The position numbers and the translations under genes were made by a program. DNA of 64,000 nucleotides, from contig NZ_CP038026.1 in assembly GCF_004421005.1 (NCBI RefSeq), positions 186,001-250,000 of the forward strand. The letters run 5' to 3'. The DNA is from Pseudoduganella plicata (lineage in GTDB: Bacteria > Pseudomonadota > Gammaproteobacteria > Burkholderiales > Burkholderiaceae_D). The notes under the pieces were generated by a model that searched no databases, was not told the origin of the DNA, and saw only the letters and a list, made by a program, of their open reading frames with translations. This document shows positions 8,300 to 16,663 of this stretch, piece after piece (the first letter of the stretch is position 1; each line of letters opens with the position of its first letter).

Positions 8300-9730
8300 A
8301 TGAACCTCCGCAAGCCCGTATTGACCGCCATCGCCGCCAGCCTGTTCATCTTCAACGCCTCCCAAGCAGCCCCCAACGACAGCGCCACGCTGGGCCAGAT
8401 CCGCGATACCGCGATGGCCAGCGACTGGGCGTACGGGCGCCTGGAGGACATGACGGACCTGATCGGCCCGCGCCTGTCCGGGTCGCCCGGCGCCGCCGCC
8501 GCCGTGCAGCAGGTGGCCGAGACGATGCGCAAGCTGGGTGCGAAGGTCACGCTGCAGCCGGTCAAGGTGCCGCACTGGGTCCGCGGCGAGGAAAAAGCGC
8601 AGCTGGTGGACTACACGGGCCGTCCTGCCGGTATCGTGCAGAACGTCGTGCTGACGGCGCTGGGCGGCTCCGGCGCCACGCCGGCGGGCGGGCTGACGGC
8701 GCCCGTCATCATCGTGCATGACTTCGACGAGCTGAAAGAGCGCGCCGCGGAAGTGAAGGGCAAGATCGTGCTGATCGACGTGCCGTTCGACCAGGGCATG
8801 GCCGAGCGCGGCCTGGCCGGCAACGCCTACGGTCGCGGCTCCGCGGCGCGCACGCGCGGCCCGGCGCTGGCGGCCGACCTGGGCGCCGTGGCGGCGCTGG
8901 TGCGCTCGATTGGCGGCGCCGACTTCCGCCTGACGCACACGGGCATGACGCGTCTGCAGGACGGCAAGCGCATTCCCGCGGCCGCCATCACGGCCGAAGA
9001 CGCGATGCTGATCGGCCGCCTGTCCAAACGCGGCCCCGTCAAGATGCACCTGGCCCTGACGCCGAAAACCCTGCCCGACGCGGACAGCTTCAATGTCCTG
9101 GCCGACCTGCCGGGCACCGACAAGGCCGACGAAATCGTCATTGTCTCGGGCCACCTGGACTCCTGGGACCTCGCAACGGGCGCGCACGACGACGCCACGG
9201 GCGTGACGAGCGCGATGGCCGTCATCGAGACGCTGAACAAGCTGAACCTGAAACCGCGCCGCACGATCCGCGTGGTGGCATGGATGGCCGAGGAAAACGG
9301 CGGCAGCGGCGGGCGGGCCTACCACCAGGCCAACAAGGCGACCCTCGACAAGCAGTTCGCGGCCATCGAAAGCGACGGCGGCGTGACCGGCCGCACCTTC
9401 GGCATCGTTGCCGGCGTGCGCCCGCAATACGAAAAACTGTTCGCGCCGCTGCAGGCATCGCTGACCAAAATCGGCGCCGGAGCACTGACGCGGCGCGACG
9501 TGCTGGGCGAAGGCGACCTGCACTACATGGAGTCCGACGGCGTGCCAAGCTTCGCGCCGCACGTCGACACCAGCGCCTACTTCAACTATCACCACACGCC
9601 GGCCGATACGTTCGACAAGGTCAATCCCGAGCACCTGAAGCGGCACGTTGCCGTGTTGTCGACGTTGTCGTGGTACCTGGCGAACATGGAGGAGCCGATC
9701 GGGCGGGCGCCGGAGCAGTTTGATAGATGA
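8300..9730 (+). CDS. Secreted M28-family zinc aminopeptidase with PA-type insert
   Basis: 476 residues with a signal peptide (1-23, ending NASQA). After a pro-like segment and a protease-associated insert (about 110-230) comes the M28 di-zinc domain. Zinc ligands and catalytic residues are visible: SGHLDSWD (His, Asp), GAHDDATG (bridging Asp), MAEENGGSGG (Glu-Glu), ESDGG (Asp) and NYHHTPADT (His). It would cleave N-terminal residues from peptides in the periplasm or outside. AGGA six bases upstream supports the ATG at 8300. It is divergent from the GNAT gene across 149 bp and not in an operon. Substrate preference cannot be read. Confidence 0.88.
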   Translation: MNLRKPVLTAIAASLFIFNASQAAPNDSATLGQIRDTAMASDWAYGRLEDMTDLIGPRLSGSPGAAAAVQQVAETMRKLGAKVTLQPVKVPHWVRGEEKAQLVDYTGRPAGIVQNVVLTALGGSGATPAGGLTAPVIIVHDFDELKERAAEVKGKIVLIDVPFDQGMAERGLAGNAYGRGSAARTRGPALAADLGAVAALVRSIGGADFRLTHTGMTRLQDGKRIPAAAITAEDAMLIGRLSKRGPVKMHLALTPKTLPDADSFNVLADLPGTDKADEIVIVSGHLDSWDLATGAHDDATGVTSAMAVIETLNKLNLKPRRTIRVVAWMAEENGGSGGRAYHQANKATLDKQFAAIESDGGVTGRTFGIVAGVRPQYEKLFAPLQASLTKIGAGALTRRDVLGEGDLHYMESDGVPSFAPHVDTSAYFNYHHTPADTFDKVNPEHLKRHVAVLSTLSWYLANMEEPIGRAPEQFDR

Positions 9731-9769
9731 GCGCCACCGCGATCGTTAGCGGAAAGTAAGGTTCGCGGT

Positions 9770-9786
9770 CTTCACCGAAAGTGAAG
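9770..9786. repeat. Small hairpin downstream of the peptidase gene
   Basis: Inverted repeat CTTCAC/GTGAAG around CGAAA, 40 bp after the peptidase stop. There is no T run, so it is a weak terminator candidate or an RNA end-protecting stem. Confidence 0.35.
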
Positions 9787-9897
9787 GCTGTAGACTAGCT
9801 GCAGAGCTAACGGACTATCATGCGCCGTAACGCTAGGAAGTCGTTCAGGAATTTTGAGATAGTAAAAAAAGCAACAAATTCGTAAAGGGATAGGGAA

Positions 9898-11577
9898 ATG
9901 TCTGCGCTGAAAGTAAGCCAAATACGGGGAAAACTGCTGGCCATGTTCGAGCCACATCTGGATGTGGCGGATATAGGGGTGACCGACAAAGAGCGCGAAA
10001 CAAAAATTCTCTCTCGATCGTTGGCTGCGTTGGCGATTTATCTCGAAGCGGGATGCACCGAGAAAGAGGCGGCGGAGTCGGTTTGGGATGGCGCCGATGA
10101 CAATGGCATTGACGCAGCATTTTACGATGCGTCGACTCAGCGTGTGATATTCGTTCAGTCTAAATGGATAATCAAAGGCGCCGGTGAACCAGAAGCAAAA
10201 GACCTCGGGGCCTTCGTGCAAGGGGTGAAAGATGCAGTTGAGCAGGATGCGACGAGTTTTCACCCCCGCCTGCATGCACGCTTCAGTGACATAGCGTTAC
10301 GCACTTCGACGCCGGGCACTTCGGTCGAGATCGTCGTCGTCAGTACCGGAGCAAGCGTTCTTGCAAAACATGGGCAAGCCGTGCTTGATAAGTTTACGGC
10401 AGAACTCAACGGTGACGATCCGGAGCCGATAGCGCACTCGGTTACCTATGGATTGAGTGAAATATATTCGGGCTTGGCCAATGATCTAAGCCTAAATAAC
10501 GTGACGCTCGATGCTACTATTCTGGATTGGTCTTATATTTCCGCGCCACATCCCGCATATTACGGAGTCATTGATGGTCTATCTCTCAAGGAGTGGTGGA
10601 AGAAACACGGGAAAAGTCTGGTGTCTTCTAATATCCGGCACGCGCTCGGCAGCACAGAAGTTAATAATGAAATTAGACTCTCAGCTGCAAGTTTTCCGCA
10701 GAAATTTTGGTACTTTAATAACGGCATAACGTTGATTGCTAATGATGTGGCAAAGGCGCCAGCGGGTGCTGCATCAAGGTCCGCAGGGGTTTTTTCGTTC
10801 AAGGGCGCATCGATAGTGAATGGCGCGCAAACCGTTAGTTCGCTCGCTAAAGTGGATGATACGCCGTTGGGGCAGGTTCGGGTGCCAATCCGTGTTATTG
10901 TGCTTAAGGACGCGCCTGCTGAGTTTGGGCAGGAAGTGACTCGCACCAATAATCTGCAGAATCGCGTCGAGCCGCGCGACTTCGTCGCTCAAGATCCCGA
11001 GCAAAAAAGGCTGCGACAGGAAATGGCGATAGAAGGCATTGACTACCAATTCGTCCGAAGCGATGATGTGGTCGCCACTGCAACTTCTTGTGAGCTCGTC
11101 GAAGTCACCACCGCGTTAGCTTGCGCCACAGGTGAATCTGGGCATGCCGTTCAGATTAAAACAGGTATCGGTCGATTTTTTGCAGATCTAAAAAAGCCTC
11201 CCTATAAAGCTATATTCAATCCGTCGGTCAGCGGCGCTAAAGCTTTCAACGCGACCGTTCTACTTCGAGAAATAGACAGATGGATTGATAGCAAAAAACT
11301 CACGATTACGAAGCGTAGTGGGCCGAGATGGGGAATTCTCATTCATGGTAATCGAGCGATAGCTGCTGCCGTGATGACGCGTTACGGCCTATCTAAGTTA
11401 TCTGAGCCTATAGCTACATTCACAAGAGATCTCGACTTAGCTTCGCTGCACGCGCATTGCGAAAGCGCTTATACAGCGGCAGTGGCGACGATCGAAACAA
11501 CGTATCCGTCCAAATTCTTAGCCGTTTTATTTAAGAATCCAAGTATGACGAAAGCTGTTTTCGATTCTGCTGTCTGA
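9898..11577 (+). CDS. AIPR-family protein (putative abortive-infection phage resistance)
   Basis: 559 residues. The family signatures are GASIVNGAQTV (about residues 302-312) and FWYFNNGITLIAN (about 271-283), followed by TRTNNLQNRVEPRDF. The N-terminal part has DGADDNGIDAAFYD and VIFVQSKW, which looks like a PD-(D/E)xK nuclease core (Asp ... Gln-x-Lys). AIPR proteins are annotated as abortive-infection factors; nuclease activity here is inferred. Start ATG 9898 has purine-rich AAAGGGATAGGGAA upstream. Base composition and codon use are clearly more AT-rich than the neighbours, with AT-ending codons throughout, pointing to horizontal acquisition. It stands alone: no methylase, toxin partner or integrase is next to it. 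Confidence 0.8.
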   Translation: MSALKVSQIRGKLLAMFEPHLDVADIGVTDKERETKILSRSLAALAIYLEAGCTEKEAAESVWDGADDNGIDAAFYDASTQRVIFVQSKWIIKGAGEPEAKDLGAFVQGVKDAVEQDATSFHPRLHARFSDIALRTSTPGTSVEIVVVSTGASVLAKHGQAVLDKFTAELNGDDPEPIAHSVTYGLSEIYSGLANDLSLNNVTLDATILDWSYISAPHPAYYGVIDGLSLKEWWKKHGKSLVSSNIRHALGSTEVNNEIRLSAASFPQKFWYFNNGITLIANDVAKAPAGAASRSAGVFSFKGASIVNGAQTVSSLAKVDDTPLGQVRVPIRVIVLKDAPAEFGQEVTRTNNLQNRVEPRDFVAQDPEQKRLRQEMAIEGIDYQFVRSDDVVATATSCELVEVTTALACATGESGHAVQIKTGIGRFFADLKKPPYKAIFNPSVSGAKAFNATVLLREIDRWIDSKKLTITKRSGPRWGILIHGNRAIAAAVMTRYGLSKLSEPIATFTRDLDLASLHAHCESAYTAAVATIETTYPSKFLAVLFKNPSMTKAVFDSAV

Positions 11578-11600
11578 GGACGGGACGGGACGGGACGGGG
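11578..11600. repeat. Short GGGAC tandem repeat
   Basis: About four and a half copies of the 5-mer GGGAC begin at the last bases of the AIPR gene. It marks the sharp return to GC-rich DNA at the 3' edge of the acquired gene and may be an insertion junction. Confidence 0.5.
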
Positions 11601-11755
11601 CGGTGACGAGATGCCGAGCGCCTTTCTCTGTGGCAGCCGTTATCGCCAGCCACTGCCGTGTTCCGTGTCGTGAAGGAGGGCGCCAGCGGACGGACTTGGT
11701 CCGTATGGTACTCGCAGCGCCTGTTCGGGCGGGCACCGTGCGGGCGACGCGGCCT

Positions 11756-12535
11756 TCAGGTCTCGAAGCGCTGCCGGTAAGCCGCCGGCGTCACCCCGAT
11801 CGTACGTCGGAACAACCCGATAAACGTACTGGGCGTCGAATACCCCAGATCCAGCGCAATGCGCGTGACGGGCACGTCCTCGGCCAGCAGTTCCAGTGCC
11901 CGCATCAGCCGGGCGCGCCGGCGCCACTCGGTTAACGTGAAACCCGTCTCGGTGACGCAATGGCGACTCAGCGAGCGGGCGCCGATGCCTGCCCAGCGGG
12001 CCCAGTCGTCCAGGCCGCGCTCGATGGCGGGATCGTCCACCAGGCCTGGGCGATGCGCAGCAGGCGGCCGTCGCGCGGCAGGGGCAGGTCGAGCGGATCG
12101 ATGGGCAGGCTGCGGATCTCGTCCAGGATCATGCCGGCCAGCCGTTCGGCCGCCGCGTCCAGCGCTCCGGGTGGCCAGCGGGCGGCGCAGCGTCGCTTCG
12201 CGCAGCAGGCCGGACATGCGGATGGCGCACGGCGCCGCGGGCAGACCGGCGCATTGCGGTTCGGCGACATAGGCGGCGTAACCGTGGAACGGGCCGTGCG
12301 AGCGGGCCCAGTGTACGCGATGCGGCGGCACCCAGATGGCGTGCGTGGTGGGCACGACCCACACGCCATCGTCCACGCCGATCGTCAGCAGTCCCCGCAT
12401 CGAGCCGAACAGCTGGCCGCGCGGGTGGCTGTGTGGAGGAGAGCTGCGGCCCGCGCCCTGCCTGGCGGCCGCCACGATGATCGCGGGGCCGTCGGAAGTG
12501 TTGATCAGTGCAGGGTCGAGGGTTTCGTCGGCCAT
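11756..12535 (-). pseudogene. AraC-family transcriptional regulator, frame broken twice
   Basis: From ATG 12535 the frame gives an AraC-type cupin sensor domain (SSPPHSHPRGQLFGSMRG, then AIWVPPHRVHWARSHGPF). The linker is continuous only in a second frame (ALDAAAERLAGMILDEI, then RDGRLLRIAQAW), between about 12180 and 12044. The first frame then resumes with the HTH domain: GARSLSRHCVTETGFTLTEW, then ITRIALDLGYSTPSTFIGLF-type sequence (here VTRIALDLGYSTPSTFIGLF) and TPAAYRQRF. One extra base near 12180-12182 and one missing base near 12043-12044 restore a 259-residue protein, normal for this branch. It is divergent from the PPOX remnant at 12630 and was presumably its regulator. Because the shifts compensate, a protein with a scrambled linker could still be made. 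Confidence 0.75.
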
Positions 12536-12629
12536 TGGCGTCGAATCGATATAAGTTGGCCTGGGAATTGTACAGCCGCCAGCACTGTCATTACTACGCT
12601 GGGGTTCCCTTGACCTCGCAGGAGTCGCC

Positions 12630-13285
12630 ATAACCGACCTCGACATTCCCGCCCTTATACCCGCTCCCACCCCGACCTCGACGCGCTGTACGATCCCCCG
12701 GCCGAACGCATCCAGAACGCGGTACTCGACCGCCTGATCGACTTTCACTGCGACTACCTGCGTGTCGCGACGTTCTTTTGCCTGGCCACCGGCAGCGCGC
12801 GCGGGCTGGATGCGTCGCCGCGCGGCGGGCAGCCCGGGTTCGTGCACGCGCTGGACGACCGGCACGTGGCGTTTGCCGACTAGCCCGGCAACAACCGCAT
12901 CGAATCGCTGCGTAACCTGGAAGCGGACGAGCGCGTCTGCATGCTGTTCCTGTTTCCCGGCCTGGAAATGTTCATGCGGATCAACGGCCGCGCCCGCGCG
13001 ACGACGGACGAGGCCTTGCTGGTGCGCCTGTCCGAGGGCGGCAAACGGCCGAAGACGGCGACGGTGGTGGCGATCGACGAGGTGCTGTTCCATTGCGGCA
13101 AGGCCATCAACCGGGCCGGTCTCTGCCGTACCGACCGCCAGGTGGATCGCGCCGCGCTGCCGACGCCGGGAAGGATGGTGGAAGCGCTGGACGCCGCCGC
13201 TCAGGGCCGGGCCGCCGATGCGGCAGCGGCAGGGCAGCTCGACGCGCATTACGCCCGCGCCGTGCGCTACGATCTTTACGGCTGA
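12630..13285 (+). pseudogene. PPOX-type (pyridoxamine 5'-phosphate oxidase-like) flavoprotein, decayed
   Basis: Three lesions are visible. The start codon position reads ATA (12630-12632) six bases after AGGAG. A C is missing in the run at 12648-12650. TAG at 12881-12883 stands where the family has Trp (HVAFAD-stop-PGNNRIESLRNLE). Correcting them gives 218 residues with HPDLDALYDPPAERIQ, TGSARGLDASPRGG and CMLFLFPGLEMFMRINGRAR, closely like the MSMEG_1061-type FMN-dependent PPOX proteins. The last 114 residues remain open from ATG 12941. ATA and TAG are both explained by G-to-A changes. The neighbouring divergent AraC gene is also damaged. Confidence 0.75.
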
Positions 13286-13311
13286 TGAGCGGGGCGGCGG
13301 CTGTCGGGTAG

Positions 13312-13545
13312 GACGTGCACGACCGCAAGCTGGCCGAGGCCGCCCTGAAGACAAGGTAGACGAGCTATCGATCCCTGTTCAACTCGATCGACCAGGGATT
13401 CTGCATCACAGATGATATTCGATCCGGATGGCCGTCCCAGCGAGAGCTGGGCCATCGGGTCGCCATCGAATATCACCCGCACCGGGCGATAGAGCGCGCC
13501 CTCAGCGAAGTACCCGATCTGTGCCTGCTCGATATCGGCCTGCCG
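13312..13545 (+). pseudogene. Remnant of a hybrid sensor kinase (PAS fragment joined to receiver fragment)
   Basis: One frame reads DVHDRKLAEAALKTR, a stop, then TSYRSLFNSIDQGFCIT, the usual start of a PAS domain after its linker. It then jumps after about 12 residues to GHRVAIEYHPHRAIERALSE and VPDLCLLDIGLP, the beta2 to phosphoacceptor-Asp part of a receiver domain. The PAS rest, HisKA, HATPase and receiver start are missing, so this is an internal-deletion scar of a hybrid histidine kinase. It has no start codon and cannot be functional. Confidence 0.55.
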
Positions 13546-13626
13546 ACATGGAGGCCTGGGCGCAGGCAACGTTCGGCAAGCATGCGCGAGCCGCGAACCG
13601 GAACCCCGCCTTGCAGCAAGCCGGGG

Positions 13627-13655
13627 TATAATGAAGGTCGGGTGATCGTACGATC
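13627..13655 (+). promoter_or_regulatory. Possible nhaA promoter element and palindrome
   Basis: A consensus -10 hexamer TATAAT lies at 13627-13632; no good -35 is at the right distance. Twelve bases downstream is a perfect 12-bp palindrome GATCGTACGATC (13644-13655), which could be an operator. Both lie 70-95 bp before the chosen nhaA start. Confidence 0.35.
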
Positions 13656-13722
13656 GGGTATGACAGGATCAGCGCTGGTCGGGCCGCCACGCTGCTTGCT
13701 TACGACCCTGTGTTTCTACTCC

Positions 13723-14910
13723 ATGCCCAATATCCTGTCCCGTACCTTCAAAGAATTTGCCGAATCGAGCAAGGCCGGAGGCATCGTCCTCATCGCGTGC
13801 ACGCTCGCCTCCCTCGCCCTCGCCAACTCGCCATTGGGACCCGCCTATCTGGGCTTCTGGCACCAGACCGTCGCTGGGCTCAGTGTCGAGCACTGGATCA
13901 ACGACGCGCTGATGGCCGTGTTCTTCCTGCTGATCGGGCTTGAACTGGAACGTGAGCTGTACAGCGGCGAGTTGGCCGACATGCGCCGTGCTCTTTTGCC
14001 GATGCTTGCAGCGGCGGGCGGCATCGCCGTCCCCGCACTGATCCACTACAGCCTGAACGGGGGCAGCGCCACCCAGGCCGGCATCGGCATCCCGATGGCC
14101 ACGGACATCGCCTTCGCCCTGGGCGTGCTGGCGCTGCTGGGCAGCGGCGTGCCGGCCACGCTGAAGATTTTCCTGACCGCGCTGGCCGTCATGGACGACC
14201 TGGGCGCGATCGCCGTCATCGCCGTGTTCTACACGGCCGACCTGTCTTTCCCGTACCTGCTTGGCGCCCTGGCAGTGTTTGCCGCGCTGCTGGCGATGAA
14301 CCGGCTGCTGCGCGTGATGGCGCTGCTGCCTTATGTGCTGGGTGGTGTGCTGATGTGGTTCCTGATGCTGAAGTCGGGCGTGCACGCCACCATCGCGGGC
14401 GTGTTGCTGGCCTTTGCGATTCCGTATTCCGTGAAGGACGAGGATGCCGGCTCGCCGTCGCACCGGCTTGAACACATGCTGCACAAGCCCGTCGCGTTCC
14501 TCATCCTGCCGCTGTTCGCATTGGCCAATACGGGCATCGCGATCGGTGCCGGCTGGGCGATGGAACTGCTGACGGCGAACAGCCTGGGGATCTTCCTCGG
14601 TCTGGTGGCCGGCAAGCCGGTCGGGATTTTCCTGTTCAGTTTCGGGGCGGTGGCGGCGGGGCTGTGCCGCCTGCCGCCGGGCCTGGGCTGGCGGCACGTT
14701 GCCGGGGTGGGACTCCTGGGCGGGATCGGGTTCACCATGTCGATCTTCATCACCAACCTGGCGTTCACGGGCCAGCCGGAGACGATCGATGCGTCGAAGA
14801 TGGCGATCCTGGCCGCAACGGTCACCGCCGGGGTGCTGGGCTTCCTGTGGCTGAAATGGCTGGGTGCGCCGCGTGCAGACAGCCCGGCAGGCGCGAGGAT
14901 CCCGTCCTAG
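13723..14910 (+). CDS. nhaA: Na+/H+ antiporter NhaA
   Basis: 395 residues from ATG 13723 (MPNILSRTFKEF), close to the usual length of NhaA. The frame continues upstream into non-homologous sequence, so the inner start is preferred although no Shine-Dalgarno site is clear. Hallmarks are DALMAVFFLLIGLELERE (TM2), IGIPMATDIAFALGVLALLG (TM4), the ion-binding Asp pair at 158-159 in VMDDLGAIAVIA (TM5), and FLGLVAGKPVGIF plus GIGFTMSIFI near the end. It exchanges cytosolic Na+ for H+ across the inner membrane in pH and salt homeostasis. Its TAG stop shares the palindromic CTAG at 14907-14910 with the stop of the convergent MBL gene. Confidence 0.93.
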   Translation: MPNILSRTFKEFAESSKAGGIVLIACTLASLALANSPLGPAYLGFWHQTVAGLSVEHWINDALMAVFFLLIGLELERELYSGELADMRRALLPMLAAAGGIAVPALIHYSLNGGSATQAGIGIPMATDIAFALGVLALLGSGVPATLKIFLTALAVMDDLGAIAVIAVFYTADLSFPYLLGALAVFAALLAMNRLLRVMALLPYVLGGVLMWFLMLKSGVHATIAGVLLAFAIPYSVKDEDAGSPSHRLEHMLHKPVAFLILPLFALANTGIAIGAGWAMELLTANSLGIFLGLVAGKPVGIFLFSFGAVAAGLCRLPPGLGWRHVAGVGLLGGIGFTMSIFITNLAFTGQPETIDASKMAILAATVTAGVLGFLWLKWLGAPRADSPAGARIPS

Positions 14911-15749
14911 AATCTGTCGATCGGGATCTTCAGGTAGCGCACGCCGTTGTCCTCCGGCGCCGGCAATTCGCCCGCGTTCAGGTTGACCTGGATGGCGGGC
15001 AGGATCAGGGTCGGCATGGCCAGCGTGGCGTCGCGCGCGGTGCGCATCGCCACGAACTGTTCCTCAGTGACGCCGTCGCGCACGTGGACGTTGGCGGCGC
15101 GTTGCTCGGCCACCGTCGTCTCCCAGGCCGGCCCGCGCCCGGCGGGCGGGTAGTCGTGGCACATGAACAGGCGTGTCTCCGGCGGCAGGTCGAGCAGGCG
15201 GCGGATCGAGCGGTACAGCGTCGTCGCGCTGCCGCCGGGGAAGTCGCAGCGCGCCGTGCCCACGTCCGGCATGAACAGCGTGTCGCCAACGAACACCGCG
15301 TTTTCGATGCGGTACGCCATGTCGGCCGGTGTATGGCCCGGCACGTGCAGCGCGCTGGCCGTCAAGGTGCCGATGGCGAAGGTCTCGTCGGGGGCGAACA
15401 GGTGGTCGAACGCGGCCTGCCGGGGTGGCGCGCCGAAGACGTGCGCAAAGCTTTTCTGCACCGCGTGGATCTGCGCGCCGATGCCGATCCGGCCGCCCAG
15501 CTGCTCGCGCAGGTAGGGCGCGGCCGACAGGTGGTCGGCATGGGCGTGCGTCTCCAGCAGCCAGGCCGTCAGCAGGCCGTGCTCGCGCACGTAGGCGATC
15601 ACGCTGTCGGCCGATGCCGTGTCCGTGCGGCCCGACTTCGGGTCGAAGTCGAGTACCGGGTCGATGACGGCGCAGGTAGTGCCGTCATGGACGACGTAGG
15701 TGACGGTGGACGTGGCGGCGTCGAAATAAGCCTGGATGGCGGCGGTCAT
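14907..15749 (-). CDS. MBL-fold hydrolase, persulfide dioxygenase-like
   Basis: 280 residues. Metallo-beta-lactamase motifs are clear: ETHAHADHLSAAPYL (His-x-His-x-Asp-His), HVPGHTPADMAY, FVGDTLFMPDVGTARCDFPG and MCHDYPP. The layout with DVGTARCDFPGG and CHDY is that of the ETHE1/Blh persulfide dioxygenase and rhodanese-linked MBL group, which oxidise glutathione persulfide to sulfite; glyoxalase II is less likely. It would be cytosolic and would help detoxify sulfide. No rhodanese, SQR or ArsR-type gene is adjacent, but an imperfect inverted repeat sits in its promoter region. It ends tail to tail with nhaA. Confidence 0.82.
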   Translation of the reverse strand: MTAAIQAYFDAATSTVTYVVHDGTTCAVIDPVLDFDPKSGRTDTASADSVIAYVREHGLLTAWLLETHAHADHLSAAPYLREQLGGRIGIGAQIHAVQKSFAHVFGAPPRQAAFDHLFAPDETFAIGTLTASALHVPGHTPADMAYRIENAVFVGDTLFMPDVGTARCDFPGGSATTLYRSIRRLLDLPPETRLFMCHDYPPAGRGPAWETTVAEQRAANVHVRDGVTEEQFVAMRTARDATLAMPTLILPAIQVNLNAGELPAPEDNGVRYLKIPIDRF

Positions 15750-15778
15750 GGTGAGCTTTGGTCGTGGTGTCCCGATGA

Positions 15779-15797
15779 TTATAAATAAAGTTCATAA
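15779..15797. promoter_or_regulatory. Imperfect inverted repeat upstream of the MBL gene
   Basis: TTATAAA-N5-TTCATAA (one mismatch), AT-rich, 30 bp upstream of the MBL start and 69 bp before the copper module. It could be an operator for an ArsR-type sulfide sensor or part of a promoter. Symmetry is the only evidence. Confidence 0.3.
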
Positions 15798-15865
15798 CAG
15801 CGGCGAGCCAATCGCGTTTTTCGACTAAGGCGAACCTGAGGCGTACGCGCGGCGGCCATGCTAAG

Positions 15866-16279
15866 ATGGCGGCCATGAAAGCGCTGCTTCGCATTCTTGT
15901 CCTCTGGCTGCTGATGGCCGGCGTTCCCCTGCAGGGATACGCCTCGGCCACGATGCTGCTGTGCGCTCCGCCCGCAACGGCGGCGGCGCATTCCGCGGCA
16001 ATGGCGCATGGCGAGCACGATCACGCAGCCATGCTGGCCGCGCAGGAGCATGGCGACCATCAGAACCAGCAGGACAATCAGAACCAGCCGGGCACGCATC
16101 ACGGCGATGCCAAATGCGCCGGCGCCGCTTTCTGCTGCACCGGTGCGCCGCTGGCCGGCGCCATGCCGACGGCGCCGAGTCTGCCGGATGCGCGCAGCGC
16201 CCCCGTTCCATTCGACAGCACCGCGCCCGCCGCCGTCGATCTCGCCGGCCTCGAACGGCCGCCCAAACACCTCGCCTGA
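15866..16279 (+). CDS. Exported His-rich small protein of the copper module
   Basis: 137 residues; an alternative ATG at 15875 is equally likely. A signal peptide (about 1-28) is followed by a His/Met-rich stretch (HSAAMAHGEHDHAAM, HGDHQNQQDNQNQPGTHHGD) and CAGAAFCC. Such composition is typical of periplasmic copper-binding or copper-sensing peptides, and the genes downstream are a TolC-like lipoprotein and a multicopper oxidase. No named domain is recognised. It is first of four genes in one direction. Confidence 0.65.
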   Translation: MAAMKALLRILVLWLLMAGVPLQGYASATMLLCAPPATAAAHSAAMAHGEHDHAAMLAAQEHGDHQNQQDNQNQPGTHHGDAKCAGAAFCCTGAPLAGAMPTAPSLPDARSAPVPFDSTAPAAVDLAGLERPPKHLA

Positions 16280-16348
16280 CCCAGCCCGTCCGGTCGTACC
16301 GACCGGGTTTGCCCGCATTCGCGGGCCGTTCAAGCTTGAGGTATCACT

Positions 16349-16663
16349 ATGAATCGACCAATTACCGCGCTGGCCATCGGCCTGGCGCTGGGCGCGTCTG
16401 CGCAGGCGCAGGATGTCGCCCAGGCCACGGCACCGGTGCCGGCAACCCGCTATATGTCCGCGCTGGCGGACTACCGTCCCGCGCCGGCCGACGCCAGACC
16501 GGCCGCCAACTGGGCCGCGTCGAATGCCGCCGTCGCAGCGGGCGGCCACGCCGGCCACCAGATGCACGGAAAGCAGATGCAGGGTCACCGGATGCATCCG
16601 TCGCCCGAGCGCAAGGAGGCGCCAAAGGCCGCCAGGCCGCAGGAGCACCACCATGAACATTAA
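16349..16663 (+). CDS. Exported His/Met-rich small protein of the copper module
   Basis: 104 residues, GAGG eight bases before ATG 16349. The signal peptide (1-20) ends ASAQAQ. The mature part carries GGHAGHQMHGKQMQGHRMH and ends EHHHEH, a pattern suited to binding Cu(I)/Cu(II). Its last 11 bases overlap the start of the TolC-like gene, so the two are probably translationally coupled. Periplasmic copper carriage to the oxidase or efflux protein is inferred. Confidence 0.7.
   Translation: MNRPITALAIGLALGASAQAQDVAQATAPVPATRYMSALADYRPAPADARPAANWAASNAAVAAGGHAGHQMHGKQMQGHRMHPSPERKEAPKAARPQEHHHEH

Noticed and set aside
8261..9646. 461-codon minus-strand open frame
   Set aside because: Antisense of the M28 peptidase, which has a signal peptide, a ribosome-binding site and all zinc ligands.
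9760..13600. Possible prophage or integrative element around the AIPR gene
   Set aside because: No integrase, tRNA attachment site or flanking direct repeat was found; only composition and decay point to transfer.
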